From the NCBI RefSeq assembly GCF_001244545.1, contig NZ_LN852694.1, positions 837,747 through 901,746 on the forward strand: 64,000 nt of DNA, read 5' to 3'. The notes under the pieces are model-generated. The model was given only the letters and a program-made list of their open reading frames with translations. It searched no databases and was not told where the DNA came from. The translations under genes were made by a program, and so were the position numbers. Of the stretch, positions 51,992 to 61,100 are shown one piece after another. This DNA comes from Candidatus Stoquefichus sp. SB1 (GTDB taxonomy: Bacteria; Bacillota_I; Bacilli_A; Erysipelotrichales; Coprobacillaceae). How positions within the stretch are numbered: the stretch's first letter is position 1; each line of letters starts with the position of its first letter.

Positions 51992-53443
51992 ATGAAGGCT
52001 ATCGATGCACCACCTCTTTTGGAAGATGGTGAACTGCTCAATACTACCATTATGCCTATTATTTCCGAAAATGATATTCTCAAGTTCTTCAATCTTGAAA
52101 AAGATGATATTCAGGAATTCAGAATCACCCATCAGTCAGATGGAATTTACATCTGCATCAGACTGAATGTCAAATATCATCAGTGTCCTGTATGTGGTCA
52201 GATGACTGATAAAATTAAGGATTATTCTCAAAAAAAGATTATTCATTCCGTTCTTAATTATTCCCAGTGCTTTATCATATACGAAGCCAGAAGATATCGC
52301 TGTCCTCACTGTCACAAAACATTCTTTGAACACAATCCCTTTGTATTTGGAAGTTCCAGAATCTCTGTAGCGACTGTATCCAATATCCTCAGAGATCTTA
52401 AGCTTCCCAATGAAACATTCACATCTGTTGCCAGGCGTTATCATGTTTCAGTAACCTCCGTCATCAATATCTTTGATGATCATGTCCGTATTTCCAGGAG
52501 ACCTCTTCCTGCATGTCTGGGTATTGATGAGGTTTATGCATTCAAGACTTATAAAAGCAAATTTGTCTGTGTGCTGGTTGACTGTACTGACCAGAAGATT
52601 GTTGATGTCCTGCCAACACGTAAAAAGGATGACCTGATCAGCTACTTTATGCTTATTCCCAGAGAAGAGCGTGAAAAGGTGCTGTACTGTTCGTTTGACA
52701 TGTGGGAAACCTACAGGATTGTTGCCAGACACGTCTTTCCCAATGCAAGCTGCTGTATCGACAAGTTTCATGTTGTTCAGGAACTGGGGCGAAGAATGGA
52801 TAAAGTCAGAATATCAGCTCAGAAAAAGTACATGACACAGATCAGGGAACTTCAACAAAAAAAGAAGAATATCGGCCTTACAAAAGAAGAGGAATATATA
52901 TACGAGGAAGCATCCAGACACTACTATGTGCTTAAAAAATTTAACTGGATGTTCATCTCAACTGACAACAGAATATTTGATCCCAATGAGGAAAAGAGAT
53001 ACAACAGAAGACTGGAAGGATACTACAACTATTATGATCTGTTTGATTATATGGTGAAGTATGACAGAGAACTTGATATCGCCTATGACCTTAAGGACAG
53101 TGTTACCCGTTTCTACAGACAGTGTCATTATGAAGACGCAAAGAAAAAACTGGAAGAAATCATTATCGACTTCAGGTGCTGTCCTATAGAAGAGATGAGC
53201 CAGTTCGCCAACACTCTGACAAGATGGAAGCAGGAAATCATCAATTCCTTTATGATTGTAGACAGGGAGAAAAACAGAAAGATGAATACTGCGATTGTAG
53301 AGAACCGCAATAAAAGCATCAAGCTGATCAAACATGCATCAAATGGATACCTGAACTGGGAACGTTTCAGAAACAAAATCTTATTTTCACTTAACAGTGA
53401 TACAACCTATTATCTCAATATTATAAAAAAGGAGGACAAATAA
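51992..53443 (+). CDS. ISL3-family transposase (copy 2)
   Basis: The same 483-residue protein as in copy 1, complete, with AAAGGAG eight bases before ATG 51992. Zinc-finger cysteines, helix-turn-helix and DDE residues are all retained. As both copies are intact, either could supply transposase for the other. Confidence 0.93.
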   Translation: MKAIDAPPLLEDGELLNTTIMPIISENDILKFFNLEKDDIQEFRITHQSDGIYICIRLNVKYHQCPVCGQMTDKIKDYSQKKIIHSVLNYSQCFIIYEARRYRCPHCHKTFFEHNPFVFGSSRISVATVSNILRDLKLPNETFTSVARRYHVSVTSVINIFDDHVRISRRPLPACLGIDEVYAFKTYKSKFVCVLVDCTDQKIVDVLPTRKKDDLISYFMLIPREEREKVLYCSFDMWETYRIVARHVFPNASCCIDKFHVVQELGRRMDKVRISAQKKYMTQIRELQQKKKNIGLTKEEEYIYEEASRHYYVLKKFNWMFISTDNRIFDPNEEKRYNRRLEGYYNYYDLFDYMVKYDRELDIAYDLKDSVTRFYRQCHYEDAKKKLEEIIIDFRCCPIEEMSQFANTLTRWKQEIINSFMIVDREKNRKMNTAIVENRNKSIKLIKHASNGYLNWERFRNKILFSLNSDTTYYLNIIKKEDK

Positions 53444-53445
53444 TA

Positions 53446-53613
53446 ATGATAAAGACATACAAGCTTATTCTGGAGGACGATGAGAATAGGATTCTTGAAG
53501 AAGATGAAGTTCTGGAAGAAATACTGGAAGACATAAGTAATATGTATAGAAGAATCATGATAATATCTTCAAAAGTAGATAAGATTTTAGAAAAATCCAA
53601 TGAACGATTCTAA
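53446..53613 (+). CDS. Small coiled-coil protein of the ISL3 element (copy 2)
   Basis: A 55-residue acidic helical protein, identical to that at 29653-29820, starting two bases after the transposase stop. A ribosome binding site (AAAGGAGG) lies within the last transposase codons, so it is probably translated. Confidence 0.6.
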   Translation: MIKTYKLILEDDENRILEEDEVLEEILEDISNMYRRIMIISSKVDKILEKSNERF

Positions 53614-53629
53614 TTAAAAAAGTCTATAC

Positions 53630-53659
53630 AAAAAAGTGGGGTCAGTTAAGCCCCACTTT
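53630..53659. terminator. IS-borne terminator facing the glycan operon
   Basis: GTGGGG and CCCCAC form the stem with A/T-rich arms, 70 bases from the stop of the N-acetylhexosamine kinase gene. On the minus strand it ends in six T and can replace the operon's displaced terminator. Confidence 0.88.
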
Positions 53660-53705
53660 ATTTGATAGATGAGATTCACGAAATCCCAAGTTATTTTAGA
53701 TTACC

Positions 53706-53713
53706 TTTTTACA
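53706..53713. repeat. Right target-site duplication of IS copy 2 (TTTTTACA)
   Basis: Exact repeat of 51277-51284. Confidence 0.95.
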
Positions 53714-53727
53714 TAATTGTTTTTATT

Positions 53728-54837
53728 TTAGCTGCTATATTTGTCAACAATAGCATTCATGATATCCCATTTTTTCTCCATATCTTCAACCAATTTAAAT
53801 TGTGTTCTACAGCGATCCAAATTGTGTGTAGCATATTTTGTTTTAAAATAAGTATCACCTTGCAGATAATCGGTTAAAAAACGGATACCACATTCAAGTG
53901 TCATTACTTTTGCACCAAGTGGTAAAGCTTTTATCTCGGCTTGACTAAGACGACCATTACATCCCTCAATAAATCCTTTGGTATAGACTTCAAATAAATG
54001 CATATCACATTCAATTAATGATAAATCTTTCTCATCTTCAGCTCCAGTACTGGCACCAAAACGAATAGAATCACCAAAATCATTAATAGATAAACCTGGC
54101 ATAACTGTATCTAAATCAATCACGCATATCCCTTGATGTGTTTTATCATCAATTAAAACATTATTTAATTTTGTGTCGTTATGTGTAACACGTAGAGGCA
54201 GTTCACCATTTTTTTGCATATCACTTAAAATATGTGTATCTTCTACATGTTTATAAACAAAATCAATTTCTTTTTGGACATCTTTTGCACGCTGACAGAT
54301 GTCTTCTTTGACAGCTTTTTGAAAAACTTGGAAACGTGCAGCAGTATTATGAAAATCAGGAATTGTTTCATGGAGTGTATGAGCAGGATAATCTGCTAAT
54401 AAACTTTGGAACTTTCCAAAAGCTAGTGCACTTTGATAAAAATCTTCTTCACTTTCGACTTCATCATATCCAGTTGCACAAGTGATAAAATGATATGCAC
54501 GCCAGTATTCACCTTGACTATCTTGATAATAGGGTTTTCCAGATTTATTGAGAATGACAGTTAGTGTTTCTCTTTCTGGATCTCCACCATTTTGAATGAT
54601 TTTTTTTCTTAAAAAATCAGTCACATTCATTATATTTTCCATGAGTTCAACAGGTTTTTTAAAGACATTTGTATTCATTCGCTGCAAAATAATAGGTACT
54701 ATACCCATATGTTTTATTTTATATTCCAATAAATATGTGTCATTAATATGGCCACTACCATAGGGGCAAGCGTTAATGATTTCACCAACAAAATCAAAAT
54801 GTGAAATAACTTCGTTAAGGATTGGTTCATTAATCAT
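53728..54837 (-). CDS. nahK: N-acetylhexosamine 1-kinase
   Basis: A 369-residue member of the aminoglycoside phosphotransferase fold. Brenner-type catalytic loop LRVTHNDTKLNNVLID is near 216 and the metal-binding VIDLDTVMPG near 238. NahK phosphorylates GlcNAc or GalNAc at C1 after they are released by GH112 phosphorylase. The context (GH112 gene, nucleotidyltransferase, sugar importer in one operon) makes this specificity likely. It overlaps the gene before it by four bases and is the last gene of the operon; IS copy 2 inserted in its terminator. Confidence 0.88.
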   Translation of the reverse strand: MINEPILNEVISHFDFVGEIINACPYGSGHINDTYLLEYKIKHMGIVPIILQRMNTNVFKKPVELMENIMNVTDFLRKKIIQNGGDPERETLTVILNKSGKPYYQDSQGEYWRAYHFITCATGYDEVESEEDFYQSALAFGKFQSLLADYPAHTLHETIPDFHNTAARFQVFQKAVKEDICQRAKDVQKEIDFVYKHVEDTHILSDMQKNGELPLRVTHNDTKLNNVLIDDKTHQGICVIDLDTVMPGLSINDFGDSIRFGASTGAEDEKDLSLIECDMHLFEVYTKGFIEGCNGRLSQAEIKALPLGAKVMTLECGIRFLTDYLQGDTYFKTKYATHNLDRCRTQFKLVEDMEKKWDIMNAIVDKYSS

Positions 54838-55760
54838 TGTTTCTCACCCCATAACATTGTAGGATATATACCATCTTTTTTCATCTTTTCAATGGCTTCT
54901 ACGATTATTGGTTTGTCTTCTTTATAAGTGACCCCATACCATTGATTGGCTGTTGTTAAAACTTCAACTGTTGCCTTTTTTTTATTTAATAGATGGCTGA
55001 CAACACTAGGAATAAAATATTCACATTTTAATGGATTGGATATCAATCCATCATCTAAGAAAGGTTGTAATCCATCACTGATTTCTTTGATAATACTTTT
55101 TGAAAAGCCCCATAGATTCATTGAAACAGTTGCTTGAGATGGCAAATCATACCATTTGTTATCATCTTCACTATAAGCCGCACCATGATCTGTCTTTTTG
55201 ATTTTCGTTCTTTCAATAATGTTGATTAATTGATGTTCTTCATTAACTTCACATACGCCTCTAGCTACTGTTCCATTTTCTGTTAGCGTTTTTTCGATTT
55301 GATAACCTACCATAGCATAACGATATTGCGTATCATCAGTATGCTGCAATAAATAATCATAAATCAATTGAAAAGCTTCTACTCCATAATAATCATCAGC
55401 ATTAATGACTGCAAAAGGACCATCAATAATATCACGACAACAATATATTGCATGGGCAGTTCCCCATGGCTTTTGTCGCCCTTGAGGGACGATGTTTCCT
55501 AAAGGAATATCATTAATTTCTTGATATGCATAATGAACTTTCATTATTTTAGACATGCGATTTCCAATGATTTCTTTAAAATCTTTTTCAGTTTCACGTT
55601 TGATAATAAAAATCACTTCTTCAAAGCCAGCACGTTTGGCATCGAAAATAGAAAAGTCAATAATAATGTGTCCATCACTATCAATTGGATCTATTTGCTT
55701 TAATCCACCATAACGACTCCCCATTCCAGCTGCCATAATAACAAGTACGGGTTTTTTCAT
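54834..55760 (-). CDS. Sugar-1-phosphate nucleotidyltransferase of the GNB/LNB operon
   Basis: A 308-residue enzyme with a Rossmann-like NTP-transferase fold: MAAGMGSRYGGLKQ at the start is the nucleotide-binding G-x-G-x-R...K signature, and NADDYYG near 120 binds metal. It probably activates N-acetylhexosamine 1-phosphate made by the kinase into a UDP sugar. It is not related to the His-triad GalT-type uridylyltransferase used in the bifidobacterial pathway. ATG 55760 follows AAAGGAGTG; GTG 55769 lies inside that ribosome binding site. The exact sugar is inferred. Confidence 0.75.
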   Translation of the reverse strand: MKKPVLVIMAAGMGSRYGGLKQIDPIDSDGHIIIDFSIFDAKRAGFEEVIFIIKRETEKDFKEIIGNRMSKIMKVHYAYQEINDIPLGNIVPQGRQKPWGTAHAIYCCRDIIDGPFAVINADDYYGVEAFQLIYDYLLQHTDDTQYRYAMVGYQIEKTLTENGTVARGVCEVNEEHQLINIIERTKIKKTDHGAAYSEDDNKWYDLPSQATVSMNLWGFSKSIIKEISDGLQPFLDDGLISNPLKCEYFIPSVVSHLLNKKKATVEVLTTANQWYGVTYKEDKPIIVEAIEKMKKDGIYPTMLWGEKQ

Positions 55761-55765
55761 AATCT

Positions 55766-57925
55766 TCACTCCTTTATAGTTATCCAGCGAAGCTCCATTG
55801 GCAATAAGTTGAGGGTTTCAACTTTTTGTCCAGAAATATAAAGATCACTTGATAATGCTTCTGTAGTATTGTTAATGACAGCAATCTTACCAACCTTTTC
55901 AAATGCAGCCACTTCTGTATTGACATTGCTGACATAATATTTCTTCATTTCATCTTCTTTGCCTGCTGCCCAATAAATAGCTCTTAAAAGAAGACGACAG
56001 TTTTGTGGAGAATAAGGCAATCCAGCAAAATAGATGCTACGACCTTTTCCATAGGTATTTGTTACTAACTGTGCATATCCATGATGCTGATTTAAGATTT
56101 GATAATTCTCACCATGAGCATAGATGCCATTCATACCTTCACCAAAGTCAATTTGTCCATCGATATCTTCTAATAAGAAGTGATGTGAATCCACTTCATT
56201 ATATTTATCATGACTTAACGTAAAACCAACTTCTTTATCAACACCAAGAACATCACTTAGTTGGAAGAATTGTCCTTGGTGCTGATAGGCAGTTGGTTCA
56301 CCAACACCAATAAATCCACCACCTTGATCTACCCATTGTCTGATTTTTGTAACAACAGTTTCATCAATCCAATTTTTTTCACCTGACCATGATGTATAAG
56401 CACTTCCTGCATTAATAACAACTTTATATTGATCAAGTTGACCATTTTTAATATCGTCAAAATTAATAAAGTCAATATCAATAGGCATCCCACTTAAGCA
56501 TTCAATAATTCCAACATAAGAATAAATTTCACGATACCATATAGCATGATGAACTTGGTTATTCATCCAACGGCGAGATGCACCCCAGCAATTTAAAATT
56601 GCAACTTTAAATGGAGAAACATAGGCACTTGTTCCTTGAATTGTATCATGAATATCTCTAAATTCATCAACAACATGAGTAATTGTATCAATAAAACCAG
56701 GCCACTGTAAGGCTAATTTTAAATATCCACCATACCCAATACGATCTAAAGGACTTCTTAATATTGCACGTCTGGCTTTTAACCAATTACTATGGGCCTC
56801 GCCAATAGGGTCACCACCTTCAGTGAAAACATCTGGGAAGAAGTAAGGAAGGAGGCGACCTTCAGTATATTTGACACCTTTAATATCAGAAATCATACGC
56901 ATTGTGACACCGTCACCAACAGAACCAACAACTGCATCTAATCCAATTGTTTCAAAATATGGTCCATAAGGTTCTGTACCAATCCAATGGTCACCTAAGA
57001 ACATCATGGCTTCTTTGCCATAACTATGCACGATATCGACTAATTCTTTAGCGAGTTTGCAAACTTCTTGTTGCTGGAAATCAATAAAATCTTTAAATTC
57101 TCGAGAAGGAACTCTAAATAAAGAATTGTGGTATCCTTGATCTACAATAAATTCAGGTCTAAATTTATAACCAGCCCATTTTTCAAATTGTTTAAGAATA
57201 TAAGGAGATACACTTGCACTATATCCAAACCATTCAACGAATTTCTCACGCTTTTGATCATCAAATGTTAAAGTGAATTGATGAAAGAAAGTTGTAAAAC
57301 GAATGACATCAATATGAGGATTATCCTCACAGAATTTTCTGAGTTTTTCTTTGACAAAAACTTGTGTTTTCGGTTGTCTCACATCAAATGTTAATTGATG
57401 AGGAGCATCTTTCCAGTCGTTTGTAATGAAGTTATACATATGCACAGGATCCCATATCAAAAAGGCTAAGAAACTGACAGTGTATACATGGTAGGGAATT
57501 GTTTGAATGGTTACACTGCAATTTTCCTCACTATAAGTCCATTGTGATGTTGGGACGATTTCACCGGTAGTGCGGTCAATCACTTCCCACCATTCATAAG
57601 GATCATCAATAAAATTTGGCTTTAATTGTTCAGTATGAAAACCTTTCATTAAACTGATTGTAAGTGAAGTGTTTCTAGCAGTATAGCGATCAGTTATTAA
57701 ATATTCTTGCTGAATTTCTTCAGGATGAGCGAGTGCCCAATCATTATCTTTTCGTGTTGTATAATAAGTTGCATAAATTTTTGCATCTAAACCCAAGATT
57801 TCTTCTGGCATTTCTGTACCATCACAATCTCGAATAGCATCTGCTCCCAATTTCTCTTTCAATGCAATTGTTTGATCAATTACATCTAAATCAGTAGGGA
57901 GAGTTAATCTTCCATAATTTTTCAT
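55766..57925 (-). CDS. 1,3-beta-galactosyl-N-acetylhexosamine phosphorylase (GH112)
   Basis: A 719-residue cytoplasmic enzyme that splits lacto-N-biose and galacto-N-biose with phosphate to galactose 1-phosphate and GlcNAc or GalNAc. Family features: IRDCDGTEMPEE near 31-42, and MMFLGDHWIGTEPYG near 307-321, with Asp312 matching the general acid of the Bifidobacterium enzyme. The C-terminal part has a Rossmann-like domain and a beta domain. Length fits GH112 (about 700-750). It follows the transporter ATPase by three bases. Confidence 0.93.
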   Translation of the reverse strand: MKNYGRLTLPTDLDVIDQTIALKEKLGADAIRDCDGTEMPEEILGLDAKIYATYYTTRKDNDWALAHPEEIQQEYLITDRYTARNTSLTISLMKGFHTEQLKPNFIDDPYEWWEVIDRTTGEIVPTSQWTYSEENCSVTIQTIPYHVYTVSFLAFLIWDPVHMYNFITNDWKDAPHQLTFDVRQPKTQVFVKEKLRKFCEDNPHIDVIRFTTFFHQFTLTFDDQKREKFVEWFGYSASVSPYILKQFEKWAGYKFRPEFIVDQGYHNSLFRVPSREFKDFIDFQQQEVCKLAKELVDIVHSYGKEAMMFLGDHWIGTEPYGPYFETIGLDAVVGSVGDGVTMRMISDIKGVKYTEGRLLPYFFPDVFTEGGDPIGEAHSNWLKARRAILRSPLDRIGYGGYLKLALQWPGFIDTITHVVDEFRDIHDTIQGTSAYVSPFKVAILNCWGASRRWMNNQVHHAIWYREIYSYVGIIECLSGMPIDIDFINFDDIKNGQLDQYKVVINAGSAYTSWSGEKNWIDETVVTKIRQWVDQGGGFIGVGEPTAYQHQGQFFQLSDVLGVDKEVGFTLSHDKYNEVDSHHFLLEDIDGQIDFGEGMNGIYAHGENYQILNQHHGYAQLVTNTYGKGRSIYFAGLPYSPQNCRLLLRAIYWAAGKEDEMKKYYVSNVNTEVAAFEKVGKIAVINNTTEALSSDLYISGQKVETLNLLPMELRWITIKE

Positions 57926-57928
57926 GAT

Positions 57929-59053
57929 TTATCCCTCGTGATTTTCCAAAATATTTAATTCAGTTTCTTTATCAAAGAAATGTGTTTTATTCATGATATA
58001 AACAAAGGCACCTTCATCGTTCGCTCTTAATGGTGTACTACCAGGAACTTTAACAACAAAAGGCACATCATCTTTTGTCATATGAATAAAGCTTTCTGAA
58101 CCCATTAATTCAACAACATCAACTTTGTTTTGGAATGATGCTTCAGGATGATGCATGATGTATTGAGGATGCGTAGAAATATCTTCTGGTCGAATTCCCA
58201 TTGTCACAGTTTTTCCAATGTATCCTTTATCTTTAAGTATTGTTGCTTTAGATTCTGGTATTTCTAATGTAATATCAGATAATTCAATATATAACTTTCC
58301 TTCTTTTTCAATGATTTTTCCATCTCTAAAGTTCATTTGAGGACTACCAATAAAACCAGCAACGAATTTATTGATAGGATGTTCATAAAGATAAGTAGGA
58401 GCAGCAACTTGCTGAACACGACCATCTTTCATAACAACAATTCTTGTTCCCATTGTCATGGCTTCCGTTTGATCGTGAGTGACATAAATAAATGTTGTAC
58501 CAAGTTGCTGATAAATTTTTAAAATTTCAACACGCATTTGTACTCTTAACTTAGCGTCTAAGTTACTAAGTGGTTCATCCATTAAGAAAACTTTTGGTTC
58601 ACGGACAATCGCTCTTCCTAAAGCCACACGTTGTCTCTGCCCACCAGAGAGCGCTTTAGGTTTACGATCCAAATATTGTTCAATATCTAATGCTTTGGCA
58701 GCGGCACGAACTTTTTGATCAATCACATCTTTAGAGACTTTCGCAATCTTTAGTCCGAAAGCCATGTTATCGTAAACTGTCATATGAGGATAGAGTGCAT
58801 ATGATTGGAATACCATAGCAATGTCTCGATCTTTTGGAGCAACATCATTCATCAGTGTATCATCAATGTAAAGTTCTCCTGCTGAAATATCCTCCAATCC
58901 AGCAATCATTCTTAGGGTTGTAGATTTTCCACATCCGGAAGGACCTACAAAAACAATAAATTCTTTATCAGCAATATCTAAGTTAAAATCAAAGACAGCT
59001 TGAACATTATTGTCATATATTTTATCTATATTTTTAAGTGATAATGTAGCCAT
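57929..59053 (-). CDS. Sugar ABC transporter ATPase (MsmK/UgpC type)
   Basis: A 374-residue ATPase. Walker A is GPSGCGKST near 36, Q-loop in VFQSYALYPHM, signature LSGGQRQRVALGRAIV near 134 and Walker B VFLMDEPLSNLD. The C-terminal OB-type regulatory domain (about 240-374) is typical of the MalK/MsmK/UgpC group. Such ATPases often serve several sugar importers; here it sits within the operon of its likely permeases. AGGAGG precedes the ATG. Confidence 0.94.
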   Translation of the reverse strand: MATLSLKNIDKIYDNNVQAVFDFNLDIADKEFIVFVGPSGCGKSTTLRMIAGLEDISAGELYIDDTLMNDVAPKDRDIAMVFQSYALYPHMTVYDNMAFGLKIAKVSKDVIDQKVRAAAKALDIEQYLDRKPKALSGGQRQRVALGRAIVREPKVFLMDEPLSNLDAKLRVQMRVEILKIYQQLGTTFIYVTHDQTEAMTMGTRIVVMKDGRVQQVAAPTYLYEHPINKFVAGFIGSPQMNFRDGKIIEKEGKLYIELSDITLEIPESKATILKDKGYIGKTVTMGIRPEDISTHPQYIMHHPEASFQNKVDVVELMGSESFIHMTKDDVPFVVKVPGSTPLRANDEGAFVYIMNKTHFFDKETELNILENHEG

Positions 59054-59064
59054 TATATTTCCTC

Positions 59065-59232
59065 CTATTTATATTTCTTATTGTATAAATATAGTAAGAC
59101 CAATAAACCAGTCAAACCTACAAGTTCCATGCCAAGTCCAGCATAACCAACATTTTGTTGTCCAAAGCATACCAGTCCAAATGAAATGACAAAGCAAATA
59201 GCAGCGATTATATTTTTTGTTGTATTACTCAT
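59065..59232 (-). CDS. Small two-helix membrane protein (DUF6903-like) in the importer operon
   Basis: A 55-residue protein with two membrane segments (about 7-24 and 32-50), joined by FGQQNVGYAGLG and ending in NKKYK. Its start is preceded by AGAGGTGA. It lies between the second permease and the ATPase gene, 12 bases from each. Similar small proteins (DUF6903, as I recall) occur beside carbohydrate ABC importers in Firmicutes, so it may be an accessory subunit. The function is unknown. Confidence 0.65.
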   Translation of the reverse strand: MSNTTKNIIAAICFVISFGLVCFGQQNVGYAGLGMELVGLTGLLVLLYLYNKKYK

Positions 59233-59244
59233 ATCAGTTCACCT

Positions 59245-60123
59245 CTAATCTTTCAATCCACCAAGAGTCATCCCTTGGGTTAATTTCTTTTGAACCATGA
59301 TATACAAGATCAGTGTTGGCAACATAACAATAACCAATCCAGCATATAATTGACCATAATTTGCAGCTGCCATTTGTCCTTTAGATAAAGTGACCAATCC
59401 AACAGGTAAAGTCTTAGATGCACCAGGCATTAATGTCAATGCAATGATGTATTCATTCCAAAAGGCTAAGAAGTTAAATAAGATAACTGTAATAATACTT
59501 GGTTTTGCCATTGGGGCCATGACTTTCATCATTGTCTTAAAATATCCACATCCATCTATAAATGCAGCTTCTTCGTAAGCTTTTGGAAGTGTTCTAAAAT
59601 AACTGCTTAGCAGATAAACTGTAAAAGGAATAGCAGTCGCCGCATAAACAATGGCTAAAACAACAATATTATCTAAAAAGAAGAAATCTCCAATGATATC
59701 ATAAACAACATCATCCCAAGATGTTAACATTAAGAAAATAGGGACAACAATGTAATTCACATTGATAAACAAACCACCCATAAAAGCAGTATTAATGAGT
59801 TTCTTACCTTTGAAGTCAAATCTTGCTAAAACATAAGATGCTGGTAATGCAATGATAACAAGTAAAAATAAACCTAAAGCAGTTACAATAACTGAATTTA
59901 AGAAATATTCAGCCATATTGGCTTTTTCAAAAGCATCAATAAAGTTTTGAATATAAAAACTAGCAGGTAATGACCATGGACTTCCCTGGAATTCAGCATT
60001 TGTTTTTAAAGAAGACATAAATACCCATATAACAGGAACTATGATTGATATAGCAAGTGTAATTAAGGCAACATACACAAATATTTTATAAAGTTTACCA
60101 CTACTTATTTTTTCTTTTTTCAT
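59245..60123 (-). CDS. Carbohydrate ABC transporter permease (MalG type)
   Basis: A 292-residue permease with six membrane segments and the EAA loop that contacts the ATPase: EEAAFIDGCGYFKTMMKVMAPMAKP near 188. It belongs to the CUT1 class importing di- and oligosaccharides. Together with the next permease, binding protein and ATPase it should import galacto-N-biose or lacto-N-biose. GGAGGGACACAC precedes the ATG. It lies 12 bases after the first permease. Confidence 0.93.
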   Translation of the reverse strand: MKKEKISSGKLYKIFVYVALITLAISIIVPVIWVFMSSLKTNAEFQGSPWSLPASFYIQNFIDAFEKANMAEYFLNSVIVTALGLFLLVIIALPASYVLARFDFKGKKLINTAFMGGLFINVNYIVVPIFLMLTSWDDVVYDIIGDFFFLDNIVVLAIVYAATAIPFTVYLLSSYFRTLPKAYEEAAFIDGCGYFKTMMKVMAPMAKPSIITVILFNFLAFWNEYIIALTLMPGASKTLPVGLVTLSKGQMAAANYGQLYAGLVIVMLPTLILYIMVQKKLTQGMTLGGLKD

Positions 60124-60135
60124 GTGTGTCCCTCC

Positions 60136-61032
60136 TTAGAATTCATATTCTTCACGTTCTGTTACTTTATTAATAACAGCACTCAATAAGAATGAGAAAA
60201 TAAATGTAACAGCACCAATAGCCATACCATAACCATAACTTGCATTGTTATAAGCTTGATCATAGAGGTAGAAGAGCAGAACACGGCTGGCACCATCTGG
60301 TCCACCAGTTGTCATAACTTGAACCAATAAGAAACTTAAGTTAATTGTACTAATAACAAAGAAAGTTAAAGTTGTACGAATATTGCTCCAGACAAGTGGA
60401 AGAGTAATTGTAAAGAATTGTTTGATTTTTCCACAGCCATCAAGTTCAGCTGCTTCATAATAATGAGCAGGAATAGATGACATACTAGCCATATACATAA
60501 CCATATAATATCCAATCGCTTGCCAAATCAATGCAAAGGCAATTGAATACATGACAATAGACTGATTTCCTAAATAAGGGATACCTTGCCAATCTTTGCC
60601 CATAAATATGCCCAAGACACTATTTAACAATCCATTTGCTGAAGGGTCATAAATGGCTGAGAAGATAGCTCCAATAACAACTATTGATAATATATTAGGA
60701 ATGTAAAAAATAACTCTAAAGAAATTTTGTCCTTTTAACTTTTCTCTGACTAATATTGATGCGAATATAATAGCAAGAGCAAGTGTAAATATTGTCACAA
60801 TGACAATGACAAATATTGTATTTTGGAAAGCTCTAATAAAGTTCATATCTTTAAATAAAATCAAGAAGTTATTGAGCCCAACAAATGTTTTTTCATCAGA
60901 AAATCCGCCCCATTTTAATGTCGACATGAGAAAGACATTAATGGTTGGATAAACCATAAAGACTGTGAATAAAATAACTGCAGGAGCAAGACATAAAATG
61001 ATAAAACGTCTTTTTTCTTTTTTCTTATTCAT
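60136..61032 (-). CDS. Carbohydrate ABC transporter permease (MalF/UgpA type)
   Basis: A 298-residue permease with six membrane segments. The EAA loop is YEAAELDGCGKIKQFFTITLP near 192-212. It forms a heterodimer with the permease encoded next. GGAGGAT precedes the ATG. A GC-rich stem-loop separates it from the binding-protein gene. Confidence 0.93.
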   Translation of the reverse strand: MNKKKEKRRFIILCLAPAVILFTVFMVYPTINVFLMSTLKWGGFSDEKTFVGLNNFLILFKDMNFIRAFQNTIFVIVIVTIFTLALAIIFASILVREKLKGQNFFRVIFYIPNILSIVVIGAIFSAIYDPSANGLLNSVLGIFMGKDWQGIPYLGNQSIVMYSIAFALIWQAIGYYMVMYMASMSSIPAHYYEAAELDGCGKIKQFFTITLPLVWSNIRTTLTFFVISTINLSFLLVQVMTTGGPDGASRVLLFYLYDQAYNNASYGYGMAIGAVTFIFSFLLSAVINKVTEREEYEF

Positions 61033-61060
61033 AGTAATCCTCCTTCTTACTTATAAGAAT

Positions 61061-61080
61061 AGGCGGTGTTCCCACCGCCT
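61061..61080 (-). other. Intercistronic stem-loop between binding-protein and permease genes
   Basis: AGGCGGTG (61061-61068) and CACCGCCT (61073-61080) pair perfectly around a four-base loop. It has no T-tract on the minus strand, so it is more likely an mRNA-stabilising or processing hairpin that raises binding-protein levels relative to permeases than a terminator. Confidence 0.65.
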
Positions 61081-61100
61081 ACCTCGTGTTTTTTATGAAA

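Larger units (their letters stand above)
51285..53705 (+). mobile_element. ISL3-family insertion sequence, copy 2 (2,421 bp)
   Basis: The inverted twin of 29561-31981, with the same three genes on the plus strand. Identity ends exactly at both borders, where the 8-bp duplication TTTTTACA begins. Near its left end GGCACTC (51315-51321) pairs with GGGTGCC (51332-51338) and is followed by a T-rich run, a terminator that would block transcription entering from outside. Near the right end lies the GTGGGG/CCCCAC terminator. The perfect match between copies indicates recent transposition. Confidence 0.95.
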
